DNA of 64,000 bases from Marinitoga lauensis (GCF_004135675.1 NZ_QHLX01000001.1:1-64000); one strand, 5' to 3'. Numbered from the stretch's first letter, positions 39,014-50,183 are shown. Notes: generated by a model not told the origin, from the letters alone. Numbers and translations are program-made.

Positions 39014-40206
39014 ATGGATAATATTTTGAATATTACGGATTCTATTTATTATGTTGGATTAAATGATAGAGATACGCATTTATTTGAAAACATGTGGCCA
39101 TTACCAAAAGGAGTTACGTATAATTCCTATATAATAAAAGATGAAAAGAATGTACTTTTTGATACAGTAAAAGCAACAAAAACACATCTATTTATCGAGA
39201 AAATAAATAATATTTTAGATGGTGGAAAATTAGATTATCTTGTAATTAATCACATGGAACCAGATCATTCAGGATCTATTTCAGATATTTTAAGAGCATA
39301 TCCAGAAATTAAAATTGTAGGTAATAAAAAAACATTTGAATTTTTAAAAGCTTTATATGGAATAGAATCTAATTTATATGAAGTAAAAGATGGTGATGAG
39401 ATTAATCTTGGAAAACATAAGTTAAAATTCTATATGACTCCAATGGTTCATTGGCCAGAAACAATGATGACATATGAGGAAACAGAAAAAATATTATTTG
39501 CTGGTGATGCTTTTGGGGATTTGGAACTTTAGATGGTGGGGTATTTGATGATGAAGTTGATATAGAATACTATGAAAATGAAATACGAAGATATTATTCT
39601 AATATAGTCGGAAAATTTGGTCCTATGGTTCAAAGAGCTATGAAAAAATTATCAGGTTTAGATATTAAAATAATAGCTTCCACTCATGGACCTGTATGGA
39701 GAAAAAATCCTGAAAGAATTATTACATTATACGATAAATGGAGTAAATACGAAACTGAAGAAGGCGTAGTAATTGCATATGGTTCAATGTATGGTAACAC
39801 TGAAAAAATGGCAGATTTTATTGCAAGATGTTTAGCAGATGAGGGAATTAAAAACATCAGAGTTATGAATTCATCAGAAGTGCATGAATCATTTATTATA
39901 AATGAAATATGGAGATTTAAAGGGGTTCTCTTTGGTACAAATACGTATAATAATGGTATATTCCCAAGAATGGAAAATTTATTAATTAATTTAGAACATA
40001 AAGGAATTAAAAATAGAGTATTTGGAGTATTTGGTACATATGGTTGGAGTGGTGGTGGAGTTAAAGGTATTGTTGAATATATAAATAAAAACAAATGGGA
40101 AATGGTTTGTGATCCTGTTGAAGTTCAATTTTCTGCCCATGAAGAGCATTATGAAAAATTAAGACATTTAGCAAAAAAAATGGCGAAAAGAGTAAAAGAG
40201 AATTAA
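39014..40206 (+). CDS. fprA: Flavodiiron protein (A-type), one frameshift
   Basis: ATG after GGAGGG. The metallo-beta-lactamase-like diiron domain has NHMEPDHSGS (H-x-E-x-D-H ligands) near residue 80, MVHWPETMM and FAGDAFG. The frame breaks in a G run near 39515 (one G gives GDAFGGFGTLDGG) and continues to 40206 with STHGPVW and a flavodoxin domain starting AYGSMYGNTEKMA. About 397 residues, the normal length of the family. Such proteins reduce O2 or NO to protect anaerobes. The adjacent polyferredoxin is convergent, so co-function is not implied by operon structure. Confidence 0.9.
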
Positions 40207-40211
40207 TCATT

Positions 40212-40248
40212 AAAAATAACGTCTTGCTTTTGCAAGACGTTATTTTTT
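40212..40248. terminator. Bidirectional terminator
   Basis: AAATAACGTCTTGC, TTTT loop, GCAAGACGTTATTT with T runs; it lies between the convergent flavodiiron and ferredoxin genes. Confidence 0.92.
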
Positions 40249-40878
40249 AAAGGATATCGCCTCAACCGGACAAACTCTTTGGCATTCAAAACACATTAAA
40301 CATTCCTTATTAATAATTTTTCTTTTATTATTATCTAATGTAATTATTGTATTGTTTGGACAGACTGTTTGACATAAGCCACATCCAATACATTTATCTT
40401 CATCTATTTTTAATTTAAAAGAAGATATTCTTTCTCCAATATTCAAGATTGTTCCATATGGACATAGATTTTTATGCCAAAACGTTTCTTCAAAGAAAAG
40501 TGTTATTAAAAGTGCTAATCCTATTACATACAGTAATATATTTAGTTTTATTTTTAATATCTTAGTTGTAATAAACAATGATATGAATAGAAAAAGTAGT
40601 GCATATCTTAAAATATTAGATTTTAAAAACTCAGGAGTTTTGAATCGCTTTATGTTTAGCTTTTTATAAATGAAATTTATAGGTTTAAATAAAGTATTAA
40701 TAGGACACATCCAACCGCAATAAACCCTTCCCATAAATGTTGAAAGAAATAATCCAGCAATAAATACAAATATCCATCTTATTAATATGTGATTTTCTAA
40801 AAGCAGAAAAAATAATACAAAAAATATTATTTCAGATATATACATGAATATGATTTTTGAACTTATCTTTTTTTTCAT
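40240..40878 (-). CDS. Membrane 4Fe-4S polyferredoxin (NapH/RnfC-like electron carrier)
   Basis: 212 residues. Four to five membrane helices, with CGWMCP near residue 54 and NLCPYG as extra cysteine motifs; the C-terminus has two 4Fe-4S sets, CIGCGLCQTVCP and CLMCFECQRVCP. This fits NapH-like/4Fe-4S binding membrane proteins that pass electrons from quinol or ferredoxin to a partner. The partner is not evident nearby. ATG 40878 follows GGAGGTG. Confidence 0.88.
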   Translation of the reverse strand: MKKKISSKIIFMYISEIIFFVLFFLLLENHILIRWIFVFIAGLFLSTFMGRVYCGWMCPINTLFKPINFIYKKLNIKRFKTPEFLKSNILRYALLFLFISLFITTKILKIKLNILLYVIGLALLITLFFEETFWHKNLCPYGTILNIGERISSFKLKIDEDKCIGCGLCQTVCPNNTIITLDNNKRKIINKECLMCFECQRVCPVEAISFKK

Positions 40879-41050
40879 AAAACACCTCCTGGAATTCTTT
40901 CTATATTTATTATACTAAAATTATTTTTTAATGTACGTGATTAAAATTACACATATTCATTTCTAAGAAAATTTTAAGTATATTTCAAAATAATGGGAAT
41001 GAATTTATAAATAAAATAAGTTTGACTTATTATCTCTAATAATGAAAAAC

Positions 41051-41084
41051 TAAAAAATGGGTATTAGTTATTTACTAATACCCA
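41051..41084 (-). terminator. Terminator of the ABC importer operon
   Basis: GGGTATTAGT and ACTAATACCC pair around a short loop; on the minus strand the stem is followed by TTTTTTAG. It lies about 50 bases past the ATPase stop. Confidence 0.85.
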
Positions 41085-41132
41085 ATAATGTCATTCTTTT
41101 TATAAATTATATAAAGGAGAGGTGTAAAAATT

Positions 41133-42233
41133 TTATTCATCATCTTTTAACACTTTACATAATTCAGGAACAATATCAATAGATACCGATTCACCTTCTG
41201 CGTATACATGTTTTAAAGAAGGATTATCTATTTGAACCATTATTTCACCAAATTCCGTTTCAATAAATGACTCTACAGTATTTCCAAGATAAACATTAAT
41301 TTTTACTCTTCCTTTTATTAATCCTTTATCCTGATCTTTTAAAACTAATGATTCAGGTCTTGCCATTAAAATATTTCCTTTTCCCGTTTTAATATTAAAC
41401 TCATATTTCGGAATTTCTAATATTTTTCCTTGAAAGTCAATAATACATTTATTTTCTTTCTTTTCCTTAACTTCAATATCAAAGAATGCTACTTTTCCGA
41501 CAAAACCCGCAACAAATTTAGAATTTGGATTTTCATATATATCATTAGGAGTACCTATTTGTTTTATCTTACCATCTTTCATAACGATTATTCTATCAGA
41601 TAAACTCATTGCTTCTACTCTGTCATGAGTAACATATATAGCAGTTATTCCTAACGATTTTTGTATTCTTCTAATTTCTATTCTCATTTGTTCTCTTAAC
41701 AAAGCATCTAAATTTGATAATGGTTCATCCAATAATAATATTGATGGTTCTACAATAATAGATCTTGCTAACGCAACTCTTTGTTGTTGCCCACCTGATA
41801 ATCTTGATGGAGCTCTATTAGCAAGATCTTTTAAACCAACCATATCAAGAGTTTTTAAGACTTTTTCTTTTATTTTTTCTTTAGATAATTTTTTTAATTT
41901 AAGACCATATGCAACATTATCAAAAACTGTCATATGCGGAAAAAGACCATAACTTTGAAAAACTGTAGCTGTATCTCTTTTATTTGGTGGGAGATAAGTA
42001 ATATCTTCATTTCCAATATAAATTTTGCCTTTTGTAGGTAATTCAAACCCAGCTACCATTCTTAATGTGGTGGTTTTTCCACAACCAGATGGACCTAATA
42101 ATGTAATTAATTCTCCTGGTTGTATTTCAAAAGAAGAATTATTAACCGCAATTACTTCGGTATTGTACTTTTTATCATAAAAAATTTTAGTTACATTTTC
42201 TAATCTTAAAGAAACCTGTTTTTTTGTCATCAT
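41133..42233 (-). CDS. ABC importer ATPase 2 (iron/phosphonate/spermidine-type)
   Basis: 366 residues; start at ATG 42233 (or 42230) after GAGAGGTGG. Walker [12 protein letters not shown]-loop FQSYGLFPHM, signature [14 protein letters not shown], Walker [15 protein letters not shown]-loop VTHD, and a C-terminal TOBE-like domain (ILMARPESLVL). The sequence is of the FbpC/PotA class. It is the last gene of a minus-strand operon, almost overlapping the permease. Confidence 0.92.
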   Translation of the reverse strand: MMTKKQVSLRLENVTKIFYDKKYNTEVIAVNNSSFEIQPGELITLLGPSGCGKTTTLRMVAGFELPTKGKIYIGNEDITYLPPNKRDTATVFQSYGLFPHMTVFDNVAYGLKLKKLSKEKIKEKVLKTLDMVGLKDLANRAPSRLSGGQQQRVALARSIIVEPSILLLDEPLSNLDALLREQMRIEIRRIQKSLGITAIYVTHDRVEAMSLSDRIIVMKDGKIKQIGTPNDIYENPNSKFVAGFVGKVAFFDIEVKEKKENKCIIDFQGKILEIPKYEFNIKTGKGNILMARPESLVLKDQDKGLIKGRVKINVYLGNTVESFIETEFGEIMVQIDNPSLKHVYAEGESVSIDIVPELCKVLKDDE

Positions 42234-42241
42234 TCCACCTC

Positions 42242-43897
42242 TCACTGAGAAACTGTTTTTTCTAATGTTTCGCTTTCTCTAACTAGCAATCTCATTAATC
42301 CAAATGCTGCTAAAACAATAATTATTAATGTAGTAGCTAAAACACTAGCTAAACCAAATCTTAAATTTTCAGAAAAATTATATATAAGAACAGTAATATG
42401 ATACCATTTTGCTGAAATCAAAAATATTACAGCGCTAACAGCTGTCATAGATCTAACAAAAGTATAAGATAAACTCGAAATAAAAGCAGGACGTAATAAT
42501 GGTAGAACAATAGTTTTAAATACTGTAGGTACATCTGCACCTAAATCTTGAGCTGCTTCTTCAATAGAAGGGTCTACCTGTCTTAGTGCTGCAACTCCAC
42601 CTTCAACACCAACAGGAAGTTCTCTTATTATATAATTTATGACTATAATAGCACCTGTTCCAACGAGTATCAAAGGAGGTTTATTAAAAGCTAATATATA
42701 ACTAATACCAATTAAAGTTCCTGGAATAGCAAAAGGAGCCATAATTAATATCTCAAAAATTCTTTTTCCCGCAAATCTTTTTCTTACTAAAATTAAAGCT
42801 GTCATCATTGCTAAAATACCTGCAAGTGGTGTAGCTATAGAAGCAAGAGTTACAGTATCTGCAATTGCATCTCTTCCTCTTTGCAATGCTTCTTTTATAT
42901 TTTCTAAAGTAAATGTATAATCAATACCCCAGTTTTTTACAAAACATCCTGCTACAATTGTTCCATATAGGGATACCAAAAATACTATTATTAAAATCAT
43001 CAAAGTTACAAGAGTTACTTTAACAGGTTTAGATACAAGTTCAGTGATTCTCGGTGAAGGTTTTCCAGTAACAGTAACAAAAGATTTACGTGAAACCCAA
43101 AACCTTTGAACTAAAAAGGCTGTTATAGTTGGTAATAACAATAAAATAGATAATGCAGCACCATTTCCCAACCTATTCATACCTGTAACTTCCAAATATG
43201 CTTCAACAGATAAAACTCTATAATTACCTGATAATATTAAAGGATTTGCAAAATCTGCTAAAGAATTGGTAAAGACTAATAACCATGCGCTTAATATTCC
43301 AGGCATTGAAAGTGGTAATGTAACTTTTAAAAAGGTCTCTAATTTAGATGCATTTAAATCAAGTGAAGCGTCTTCAAGGGTTGAATCAATTGAATGTAAA
43401 ATACCAACCATAGTTAAATAAGCGATAGGAAACATTCCCATTGTTTGAACTAAAGTTAATCCTGTTAATCCATATATACTAAAGTGTTGTAATCCTAATA
43501 TTTTTTTCGTTATTAAACCGTTATTTCCAAAGAGAAGTAATATGGATAATGTTAAGGAAAAAGGAGGAGAAATAACGGGCAATGTTGCCATTGTACTGAA
43601 GAACTTTTTTCCCTTTATTTGAGTTCTTGTTAATACAAAAGCAAATAAAAATCCAACAAGCGTAGAAAATGTTGCTGTAGAAATTCCCAATTTAATACTT
43701 CCCCAGAATGCATTTAAATACTGTTTTGTTGTTAGTATTTTTCTCCATATTTCAATGGAAAATTCTCCATTTTTTATAAAGGTTAATCTAAAAGCTTCAA
43801 ATAATGGATATGCGGTAAATATTGCAACTATAACAAAAATCATAAGAATAATAAAACTCATTACAGGATCTCGTGTGAAATTTATTATTCCATACAT
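42242..43897 (-). CDS. ABC importer permease 2 (fused two-domain, iron/phosphonate type)
   Basis: 551 residues, intact, with about 12 membrane helices in two repeated halves. Each half carries an EAA loop: DSTLEDASLDLNASKLETF in the first and DPSIEEAAQDLGADVPTVF in the second. Such fused permeases are typical of Fe3+ (FbpB) and 2-aminoethylphosphonate transporters. ATG 43897 overlaps the stop of the preceding gene (TGATG), indicating translational coupling. Confidence 0.9.
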   Translation of the reverse strand: MYGIINFTRDPVMSFIILMIFVIVAIFTAYPLFEAFRLTFIKNGEFSIEIWRKILTTKQYLNAFWGSIKLGISTATFSTLVGFLFAFVLTRTQIKGKKFFSTMATLPVISPPFSLTLSILLLFGNNGLITKKILGLQHFSIYGLTGLTLVQTMGMFPIAYLTMVGILHSIDSTLEDASLDLNASKLETFLKVTLPLSMPGILSAWLLVFTNSLADFANPLILSGNYRVLSVEAYLEVTGMNRLGNGAALSILLLLPTITAFLVQRFWVSRKSFVTVTGKPSPRITELVSKPVKVTLVTLMILIIVFLVSLYGTIVAGCFVKNWGIDYTFTLENIKEALQRGRDAIADTVTLASIATPLAGILAMMTALILVRKRFAGKRIFEILIMAPFAIPGTLIGISYILAFNKPPLILVGTGAIIVINYIIRELPVGVEGGVAALRQVDPSIEEAAQDLGADVPTVFKTIVLPLLRPAFISSLSYTFVRSMTAVSAVIFLISAKWYHITVLIYNFSENLRFGLASVLATTLIIIVLAAFGLMRLLVRESETLEKTVSQ

Positions 43898-44439
43898 CAA
43901 AACAAAATTATTATAATTGAATACATAAAAACGTTAATTAATCTATAAAACTTTAAATATTCATCCATTTGAAAAAAGATAATAGCTATTCCTAATACAT
44001 CAAAATCATCATTTATTACAGGTGAAAAAATAATTCTATATTTAGAATTATTTATTTCATAATCATTTTTTGAAAAATAAACCTCACTATATTCCGCACT
44101 TTCAATGCCATCTTTAAAATCTTCAGAATTTAAATTATTTTTATAAAATTCATAAAGACTTTTATCACTATAAAAATCTTCCGTTTCAAAAAAACTTGGA
44201 AGACCATTAATATATATAATTTTTAAATCTTCATTTTCCTCTTCAGTTTTCTGAATCCAATCATTATATTTATCTTCAACTAAAGATACAGATTTAGACA
44301 ATATTTGACTTGTCTTTAAAAGATTATCATTTAGAACCTTATTAAAAGAGTTTTTTATACTGGAAAATATCCAAAAATCCAAACCACTTACGAAAATCAG
44401 CAAAATCAAAAAATATAAAACCTTTTTCTTTGTAAACAT
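43897..44439 (-). CDS. Bitopic membrane protein embedded in the importer operon
   Basis: About 180 residues. One N-terminal helix (residues 7-28), an extracytoplasmic stretch of about 120 acidic residues, and a C-terminal helix ending at the stop. The outer part looks like a small Cache/PAS-like sensor domain, but no family is recognised. ATG 44439 is preferred, with AGGAG nine bases upstream. It sits between the binding protein and permease, where no extra gene is usual, so it may be an accessory or regulatory subunit (inference). The abrupt C-terminus could also be a truncated sensor. Confidence 0.6.
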   Translation of the reverse strand: MFTKKKVLYFLILLIFVSGLDFWIFSSIKNSFNKVLNDNLLKTSQILSKSVSLVEDKYNDWIQKTEEENEDLKIIYINGLPSFFETEDFYSDKSLYEFYKNNLNSEDFKDGIESAEYSEVYFSKNDYEINNSKYRIIFSPVINDDFDVLGIAIIFFQMDEYLKFYRLINVFMYSIIIILF

Positions 44440-44469
44440 ATAATTCAACTCCTGTTTGAATTTTAAGAG

Positions 44470-44488
44470 AGGCGGCTATACGCCGCCT
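44470..44488 (-). promoter_or_regulatory. GC-rich hairpin after binding protein 2
   Basis: AGGCGGC, TATAC loop, GCCGCCT just after the binding-protein stop. It has only a weak T tail. A typical mRNA-stabilising or partial-termination hairpin that raises binding-protein output over the downstream membrane genes. Confidence 0.7.
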
Positions 44489-44498
44489 TATAAATTTA

Positions 44499-45491
44499 TT
44501 ATTTTGCACCAATTTCTCTATTCCATCTTTCAACTAATCTTTCTCTATTAGCAGCGTCCCAAACAAAATTTTGATTTACTATTCTTAATTCATCAATATT
44601 TAATGGTGCTTTATCTTTCGGAGCTAATTTTGAAACAGGTAATACAAACCATTCTGCAATCATTGCTTGTGCTTCTTTTCCTAACATCCAATTATATAAT
44701 TTTTTAGCATTAACAGGATTTGGACCATTTTTAATCAATGACATTGAAGCTAATTCAAATCCAGTTCCTTCCATTGGTACAGTAACTTCTAATGGAGCTC
44801 CATTAGCTATTAATTTGAATAAATCATGAGCATATCCTATAGCAAATGGAATTTCACCTATAGCTGCTTGTTTTCCACCAGCAGAACCTGATTTTGTATA
44901 TTGATCAATACTCTCATCTAATTGATGTAAAAACATAAAGGTTAACTCTTCATCTTCATGGAACATATGAAGAATAGTTGTTATAACATTATAAGCAGTT
45001 CCAGATGTATTTGGATTAGCAACCCTAACAAGGCCTTTATATTTTGAATCAATAATATCGAACCAGCCTTTTGGTGCTTCTAATCCTAATTCTTTTGCTC
45101 TATCTTTATTAGTAGCAAAAGCCAATACACCAATATATAATCCAATCCAATAATTTTCTGGATCTCTAAATTGTGCAGGTGTATATTGGGCTAAAGGTGA
45201 TTTATAAGGAGTAGTTAATCCCTTTTGTTTTGCTTCAACATGTCCTAAACCAACACCACCAACCCAGATTGAAGCTTGAGGATTTTCCCTTTCTGCTTCT
45301 AATCTTGCAACTGTTTCACCTGTTGATAATCTAACCCATTCAACTTTAATTCCTGTTTCTTCTTCAAACTTGTCAAATAATTCTTTTGCTAAAGGCTCTT
45401 CAAGTGTTGTGTAAGCCTTTACAACATCTCCTGCTGAAAAAGCAAAAATACCAACTAACAATACTGTTAACACAAATACTAACTTTTTCAT
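44499..45491 (-). CDS. ABC importer substrate-binding protein 2 (iron/phosphonate type)
   Basis: 330 residues, ATG 45491 after GGGGGTG. Signal peptide MKKLVFVLTVLLVGIFAFSAG, then VVKAYTTLEEPLAKELFDKF-EETGIKVEWVR and ARLEAERENPQASIWVGG, characteristic of extracellular solute-binding family 1 Fe3+/2-aminoethylphosphonate proteins. No lipobox Cys. Substrate not certain. Confidence 0.9.
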   Translation of the reverse strand: MKKLVFVLTVLLVGIFAFSAGDVVKAYTTLEEPLAKELFDKFEEETGIKVEWVRLSTGETVARLEAERENPQASIWVGGVGLGHVEAKQKGLTTPYKSPLAQYTPAQFRDPENYWIGLYIGVLAFATNKDRAKELGLEAPKGWFDIIDSKYKGLVRVANPNTSGTAYNVITTILHMFHEDEELTFMFLHQLDESIDQYTKSGSAGGKQAAIGEIPFAIGYAHDLFKLIANGAPLEVTVPMEGTGFELASMSLIKNGPNPVNAKKLYNWMLGKEAQAMIAEWFVLPVSKLAPKDKAPLNIDELRIVNQNFVWDAANRERLVERWNREIGAK

Positions 45492-45516
45492 AAATAACAC
45501 CCCCATATTTAAAGTA

Positions 45517-46595
45517 TCAATCTTCTTTTTTTATAATCCATGTAGCTTTATCGCTGAAATACAACCTTACAACTTCTCCATTTTTAACGATCTTATTCTC
45601 AATCGGATTATATAAAACACCATTTATAATCTGATTATTTTTTAATATAATTTCGTATTCAATATGTGAGCCTAAAAATACAGATTTATTTAATTTTCCT
45701 TCTAAATAATTAGTTTTTTCGTTATAATCTAAAGATTCAGGTCTAATCACAATTAAAACTTCATCACCAATATTAAAAGAAGATTTACTAGTTCCATAAA
45801 ATTTTTGTTTTAAATCCTTATTAAATACAACATAATTATTATTTTCTACTTCTATTATTTCACCTGCAATAAAATTCACTTTACCTATGAAATCAGCTAC
45901 AAATTTATTTGTAGGATGTGCATAAATCTCAAATGGAGAACCAACTTGCATAATTTTTCCTTTATTCATTACCACAATGACATCTGAAATACTCATGGCT
46001 TCTATTTGATCATGTGTAACATAAACACTGGTAATTTTTAATTCCTGTTGAACCTTTCTAATTTCAGTACGCATAGATTCTCTTAACTTAGCATCTAAAT
46101 TAGATAATGGTTCATCAAATAGTAAAACTTTAGGCTCCATTATTAAACTTCTGGCTAATGCAACACGTTGTTGCTGCCCCCAGAAATTTGATCTGGTCTT
46201 CGATCTTCTAATCCTTCTAATCCTGTTAAATTAATTATCTTAGAGACTTTTTCTTTAATTTCTTTTTTGCTTAATTTTTTTAATTTTAATCCAAATTCTA
46301 TATTTTCTTTTATTGTCATATGTGGGAATAGAGCATAACTTTGAAACATCATGGATATATCTCTTTTATTTGGTGGATCATTGGTTATATCTTTTCCTTC
46401 AAGATAAATTTTCCCATTAGTTGGAGTTTCAAAACCTGCAATCATCCTCAAGGTTGTAGTTTTTCCACATCCTGAAGGCCCCAGAAACGTAACTAATTGT
46501 CCTTTTTGGATATTTAAAGAAAAATTATTTACTGCTACTGTTTCAGTATTACCACTTTTGAATATTTTATAAATATTTTTAAGTTCTAAACTCAT
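45517..46595 (-). CDS. ABC importer ATPase 1, one frameshift
   Basis: About 359 residues joined. Walker [12 protein letters not shown]-loop [10 protein letters not shown] and the beginning of the signature (QISGG) are in 46595-46155; a missing G in a G run near 46176 disrupts [10 protein letters not shown]. The second part has [17 protein letters not shown] and a TOBE-like domain. Paralogue of the ATPase at 41133. Confidence 0.88.
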
Positions 46596-46604
46596 ATAAA
46601 CACC

Positions 46605-48293
46605 TCATTCAGAAGCAAAATTACTGTTTGATAACGATATTTTATTTTTCAAAAATAGTTTTACAATTAAAACAAAGGATAATATCAATAAAATTAAAAC
46701 CACAGAAAAAGCACATGCTTCAGATAATCTTCCGGAATCAGTCTGACTCAATATTTGAACAGTCATCAAATTCCAATTCGCTGAAACCAGAAAAATAGCC
46801 GCACTAATTGCAGTCATTGCTCTAACAAAAGAATAAACAAGAGCAGAAAAAAATGCAGGAACAATCAAGGGTAATGTGATCTTTGTGAATACAGTTCTAT
46901 CATCAGCACCTAAGGTATATGCCGCCTCTTCAATAGCAGGATCAACCTGATTTAAAAGGGCAACTCCTGACTGTATTCCAACAGGAATATACCTAAAAAT
47001 AAAATTTAATACTAAAATTGCAAATGTACCAGTTAATAACAAAGGTTTTGAATTAAAAGCAAGAATATAACCTATACCCACAACTGTCCCGGCACTGCAA
47101 AATTTAACAAAGAAATGAATTCAAGAGTCTTTTTCCCGGGAAATGTTTTTCTAACAATTAAGAATGCTATTATCATACCCAATACAGCAGAAATAGGTGT
47201 TGAGGTCAATGCAATTGTTAATGTATCTTTTATCGCTTCCTTACCAACATCAAAAACATATTTAAAATTATCCAGGGTAAATTCATTATTTAATCCCCAC
47301 AATTTAGTAAATGCTCCCAGAAAATCGTTGCATAGATTAAAAGAATAAATAAGGAAAAAATTAAAACTAAAGAAAATAACATCCATTTTGCAAATGTGTT
47401 TACACTTTTTATTTGTGAAGTACTTGGTTTTCCAGTAACAGTTATATATTTTTTCTTTCCAATCCAATATTTTTGAACTATAAAAGCTATTAAAGATGGT
47501 AAAAGAAGCCAAACCGCTAAAGCAGCACCACTTCTTAAATCAAACATTCCAGTAATTTGCAAATAAGCTTGAACTGATAAAATCGGGAATCTTGAACCTG
47601 CTAAAATTAAAGGATTACCGAAATCTGCTAATGACTCTATAAATAAAACCAACATAGTGCTTGCAATACCTGGAACGGATAAAGGTAATATAATTTTTGT
47701 AAATACTTGCCATCTATTAGCTTTTAGATTAAAAGCGGCATCTTCTAATGTTGGAGAAATTGTTGAAATTACACCATCGAGAGTAATAAAAGCAACAGGG
47801 AAAAAAGTAACTATTTGTGCAATCATTAATCCCATAAACCATAAACAGGAAATGTTCTAATACCAAATAATTTAGCAGTTAATAAACCATTAAATCCAAA
47901 TAGCATTATAATTGCCATTGCACCTATAAATGGTGGAAAAACCATAGGTATAATAGCTATTGTTCTAAAAAATTTTTTAAATGGGATATTAGCCCTATTT
48001 AATGTATATGCGTATAAAAAACCTACAAAAGTTCCAATAACAGAGGTTAAAATGGCTATTAAAATACTATTTTTAAAACCCTGTCTCATATAATCATTTG
48101 CTAAAGCATTTTTATATGTTTCGAGAGAAAAATGATTTTCAGAGTTTGTGAAACTAACGAGAAAAACTTTATATAATGGAAAAATTATAAATATAAACAT
48201 TGAAATAAATATTAATATAATTAAAATAAGTAAAGAAGGATTTTTCATCATTTTTTTGAATTTATTAGAAAGTTCTTTATTAGTTATATCCAT
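46605..48293 (-). CDS. ABC importer permease 1 (fused two-domain), three frameshifts
   Basis: Four overlapping open segments join into about 562 residues. Breaks lie near 47830 (GGG for GGGG at YGLWGLM), near 47325 (YATIF to FLGAF) and near 47093 (VPGTVVGIG). Both EAA loops are present: SPTLEDAAFNLKANRWQVF and DPAIEEAAYTLGADDRTVF. Same architecture as permease 2 at 42242. All three breaks are single-base, two in G or A runs, and the protein is otherwise well conserved, so sequencing error is likely. Confidence 0.82.
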
Positions 48294-48307
48294 AATTTCA
48301 TTCCTCC

Positions 48308-48332
48308 AAAAAAAGGGGATAACCCCCTTTTT
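48308..48332 (-). promoter_or_regulatory. Attenuator-like hairpin after binding protein 1
   Basis: On the minus strand AAAAAGGGGG, short loop, CCCCTTTTTTT, directly after the binding-protein stop and just before the GGAGG of the permease. It has the form of an intrinsic terminator, so most transcripts may end here. Confidence 0.75.
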
Positions 48333-48333
48333 A

Positions 48334-49317
48334 TTATTTAACTGGCAATACTTCTTTAATCCATCTATCTACAATTCTCTTTTTATTTTGTGCTGCCCAA
48401 TTTTCATCAACAGTAATTAATTTAATTGTAGATAATGGTTGTAATGTACCAAAATCAACATCGCTTCTTACTGGATAGAAGAAGGTCTTTTCATCAACTA
48501 TAGTTTGTTGCCCTTTCTTTGATAATAACCAATCAACTAAAACTTTAGCTTCATATTTATTCTTTGCTCCCTTAACTATTGAAACACATGCAGCTTCATA
48601 AGGTACTCCTTCTTTTGGGAATACAACTTCTATAGGATATCCTTGTTCTTTAAATTGGAAAAATGCAGGAGTAAATTGAATACCCAATCCTGCTTGACCA
48701 ACACCAACTGATTTTGATGGACCTGTACCACTTTGTGTATAAGATTGAACATTCTTAGCTAATTTCTTTAAATAATCTATCATACCATCTTCACCATAAA
48801 TGGAGATTAATCCTGTAATAAATGCATATGCTGTACCAGAGGTTTGTGGACTTGGATATTGAATCATATTTCTGTATTCTGGTTTTAATAAATCCATCCA
48901 ACTTTTTGGTAAATCTGCTTTAATTTGTTCTAAAACTTTTAAGTTTACCCCAATACCAAGAGGATTCATATAAAATGCATGGAAATAACCATCAACATCG
49001 TAAAAATTTGGAGCAATACCATATACACTTAATGTTTTATATGGTTCAGTTAATCCTTTTTCTTTTGCAATAATATGATTTGGCATTGGAGCTCCAAACC
49101 AAACATCTGCTTGAGGATTATTTTTTTCCGCCTCTAATCTGGCTAAAGCAGGTCCTGAGGAAAGAAAGACATACTTAACTGTAATACCTGTTTCCTTTGA
49201 AAAAGCATTTAAAATTTTTCTGGCATTTGCTTCATCTACACTACTATAAATAATCAATTCAGCAAATGAAAATACTAATACTGTTAGCATCAATCCTACC
49301 AAAATAAGTTTTTTCAC
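48334..49317 (-). CDS. ABC importer substrate-binding protein 1 (iron/phosphonate type)
   Basis: 327 residues. Signal peptide MKKLILVGLMLTVLVFSFA, then LIIYSSVDEANARKILNAF, ETGITVKYVF and ARLEAEKNNPQADVWFG. About a third of residues look shared with the binding protein at 44499, so the two transporters are old paralogues. First gene of the operon; start preceded by GAGGGGGAG. Confidence 0.9.
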   Translation of the reverse strand: MKKLILVGLMLTVLVFSFAELIIYSSVDEANARKILNAFSKETGITVKYVFLSSGPALARLEAEKNNPQADVWFGAPMPNHIIAKEKGLTEPYKTLSVYGIAPNFYDVDGYFHAFYMNPLGIGVNLKVLEQIKADLPKSWMDLLKPEYRNMIQYPSPQTSGTAYAFITGLISIYGEDGMIDYLKKLAKNVQSYTQSGTGPSKSVGVGQAGLGIQFTPAFFQFKEQGYPIEVVFPKEGVPYEAACVSIVKGAKNKYEAKVLVDWLLSKKGQQTIVDEKTFFYPVRSDVDFGTLQPLSTIKLITVDENWAAQNKKRIVDRWIKEVLPVK

Positions 49318-49425
49318 TATACTCCCCCTCTATTTAAGATATCAATATAATATTAATAAAAAAAGAAATAAAAATCATCATAAATGTATTAAAAAAGTAA
49401 CAAATTTAAATGGTGGGAAACATAA

Positions 49426-50183
49426 TTACAGAGGCTTTTTCAGGAAAGATAAAAGATTCCCCTTTAGCAGGTATAGGAAAGAATCAAGATAATAAACAGA
49501 AAAGTATTTTTCATTATAAATATTAATAGTCAAAAATTCTGAGTCATTATCAAAAACTCTTATAATATATAATGGAGTATTGTTACCTTCAAATAATGCA
49601 CTAATTTCTTTAGAAGAATCAACTTCTTTAGCATTTTTAAAGATATCATATAATTTTATTTTTTCCTTTTGATTTAATAAAAATCCTGTATTTTCATTAA
49701 AGGCTATAATTTTATCTTTTAATAGAACTTTAGAAATATTTGTTTTTGAAAAAATCAATCTTCTAATTAAACTTTTTGCATCTTCTAAATCCTTACTTTG
49801 ATTAATTCCATAAATAAAATCATCTATAATAAGATTATTATTTATTTCATAATAATATTTATTCCCATCTAAAAGATAAATATATCCATATATTTTATCT
49901 TCAGCATTATCGTTTGTGTTAATATATTTAAATTTAGGCATTTTATTTACTTTTTCCCATAATTTGAAAAGAATATCAGGATCAGTTAAAGTAACTGTAG
50001 GAAGATATTTTATATTAATCTCTAATTTTATAGGGTCGTCGAATAATATTCCTCTATAATTTTCTCATGGTCGTTTATAAAATGCACTTTATCAAGATCT
50101 TTATTTAAAATATAAGTTCCAATAAGAATTGTAAAAATAATACCAGAAATAAAAATTATAATATATTTTTTAGACTTATCCAT
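49426..50183 (-). CDS. Membrane-anchored protein of the two-component operon, one frameshift
   Basis: ATG 50183 overlaps the kinase stop by 8 bases. It opens MDKSKKYIIIFISGIIFTIL, a single membrane anchor, followed by an exported domain. The frame breaks near 50040 (YY-FDDPIKLEINIKYLP is restored by one T) and continues to 49426. About 252 residues. No family recognised; position suggests an accessory sensor or a YycH/YycI-like modulator of the kinase, which is inference only. Confidence 0.6.
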
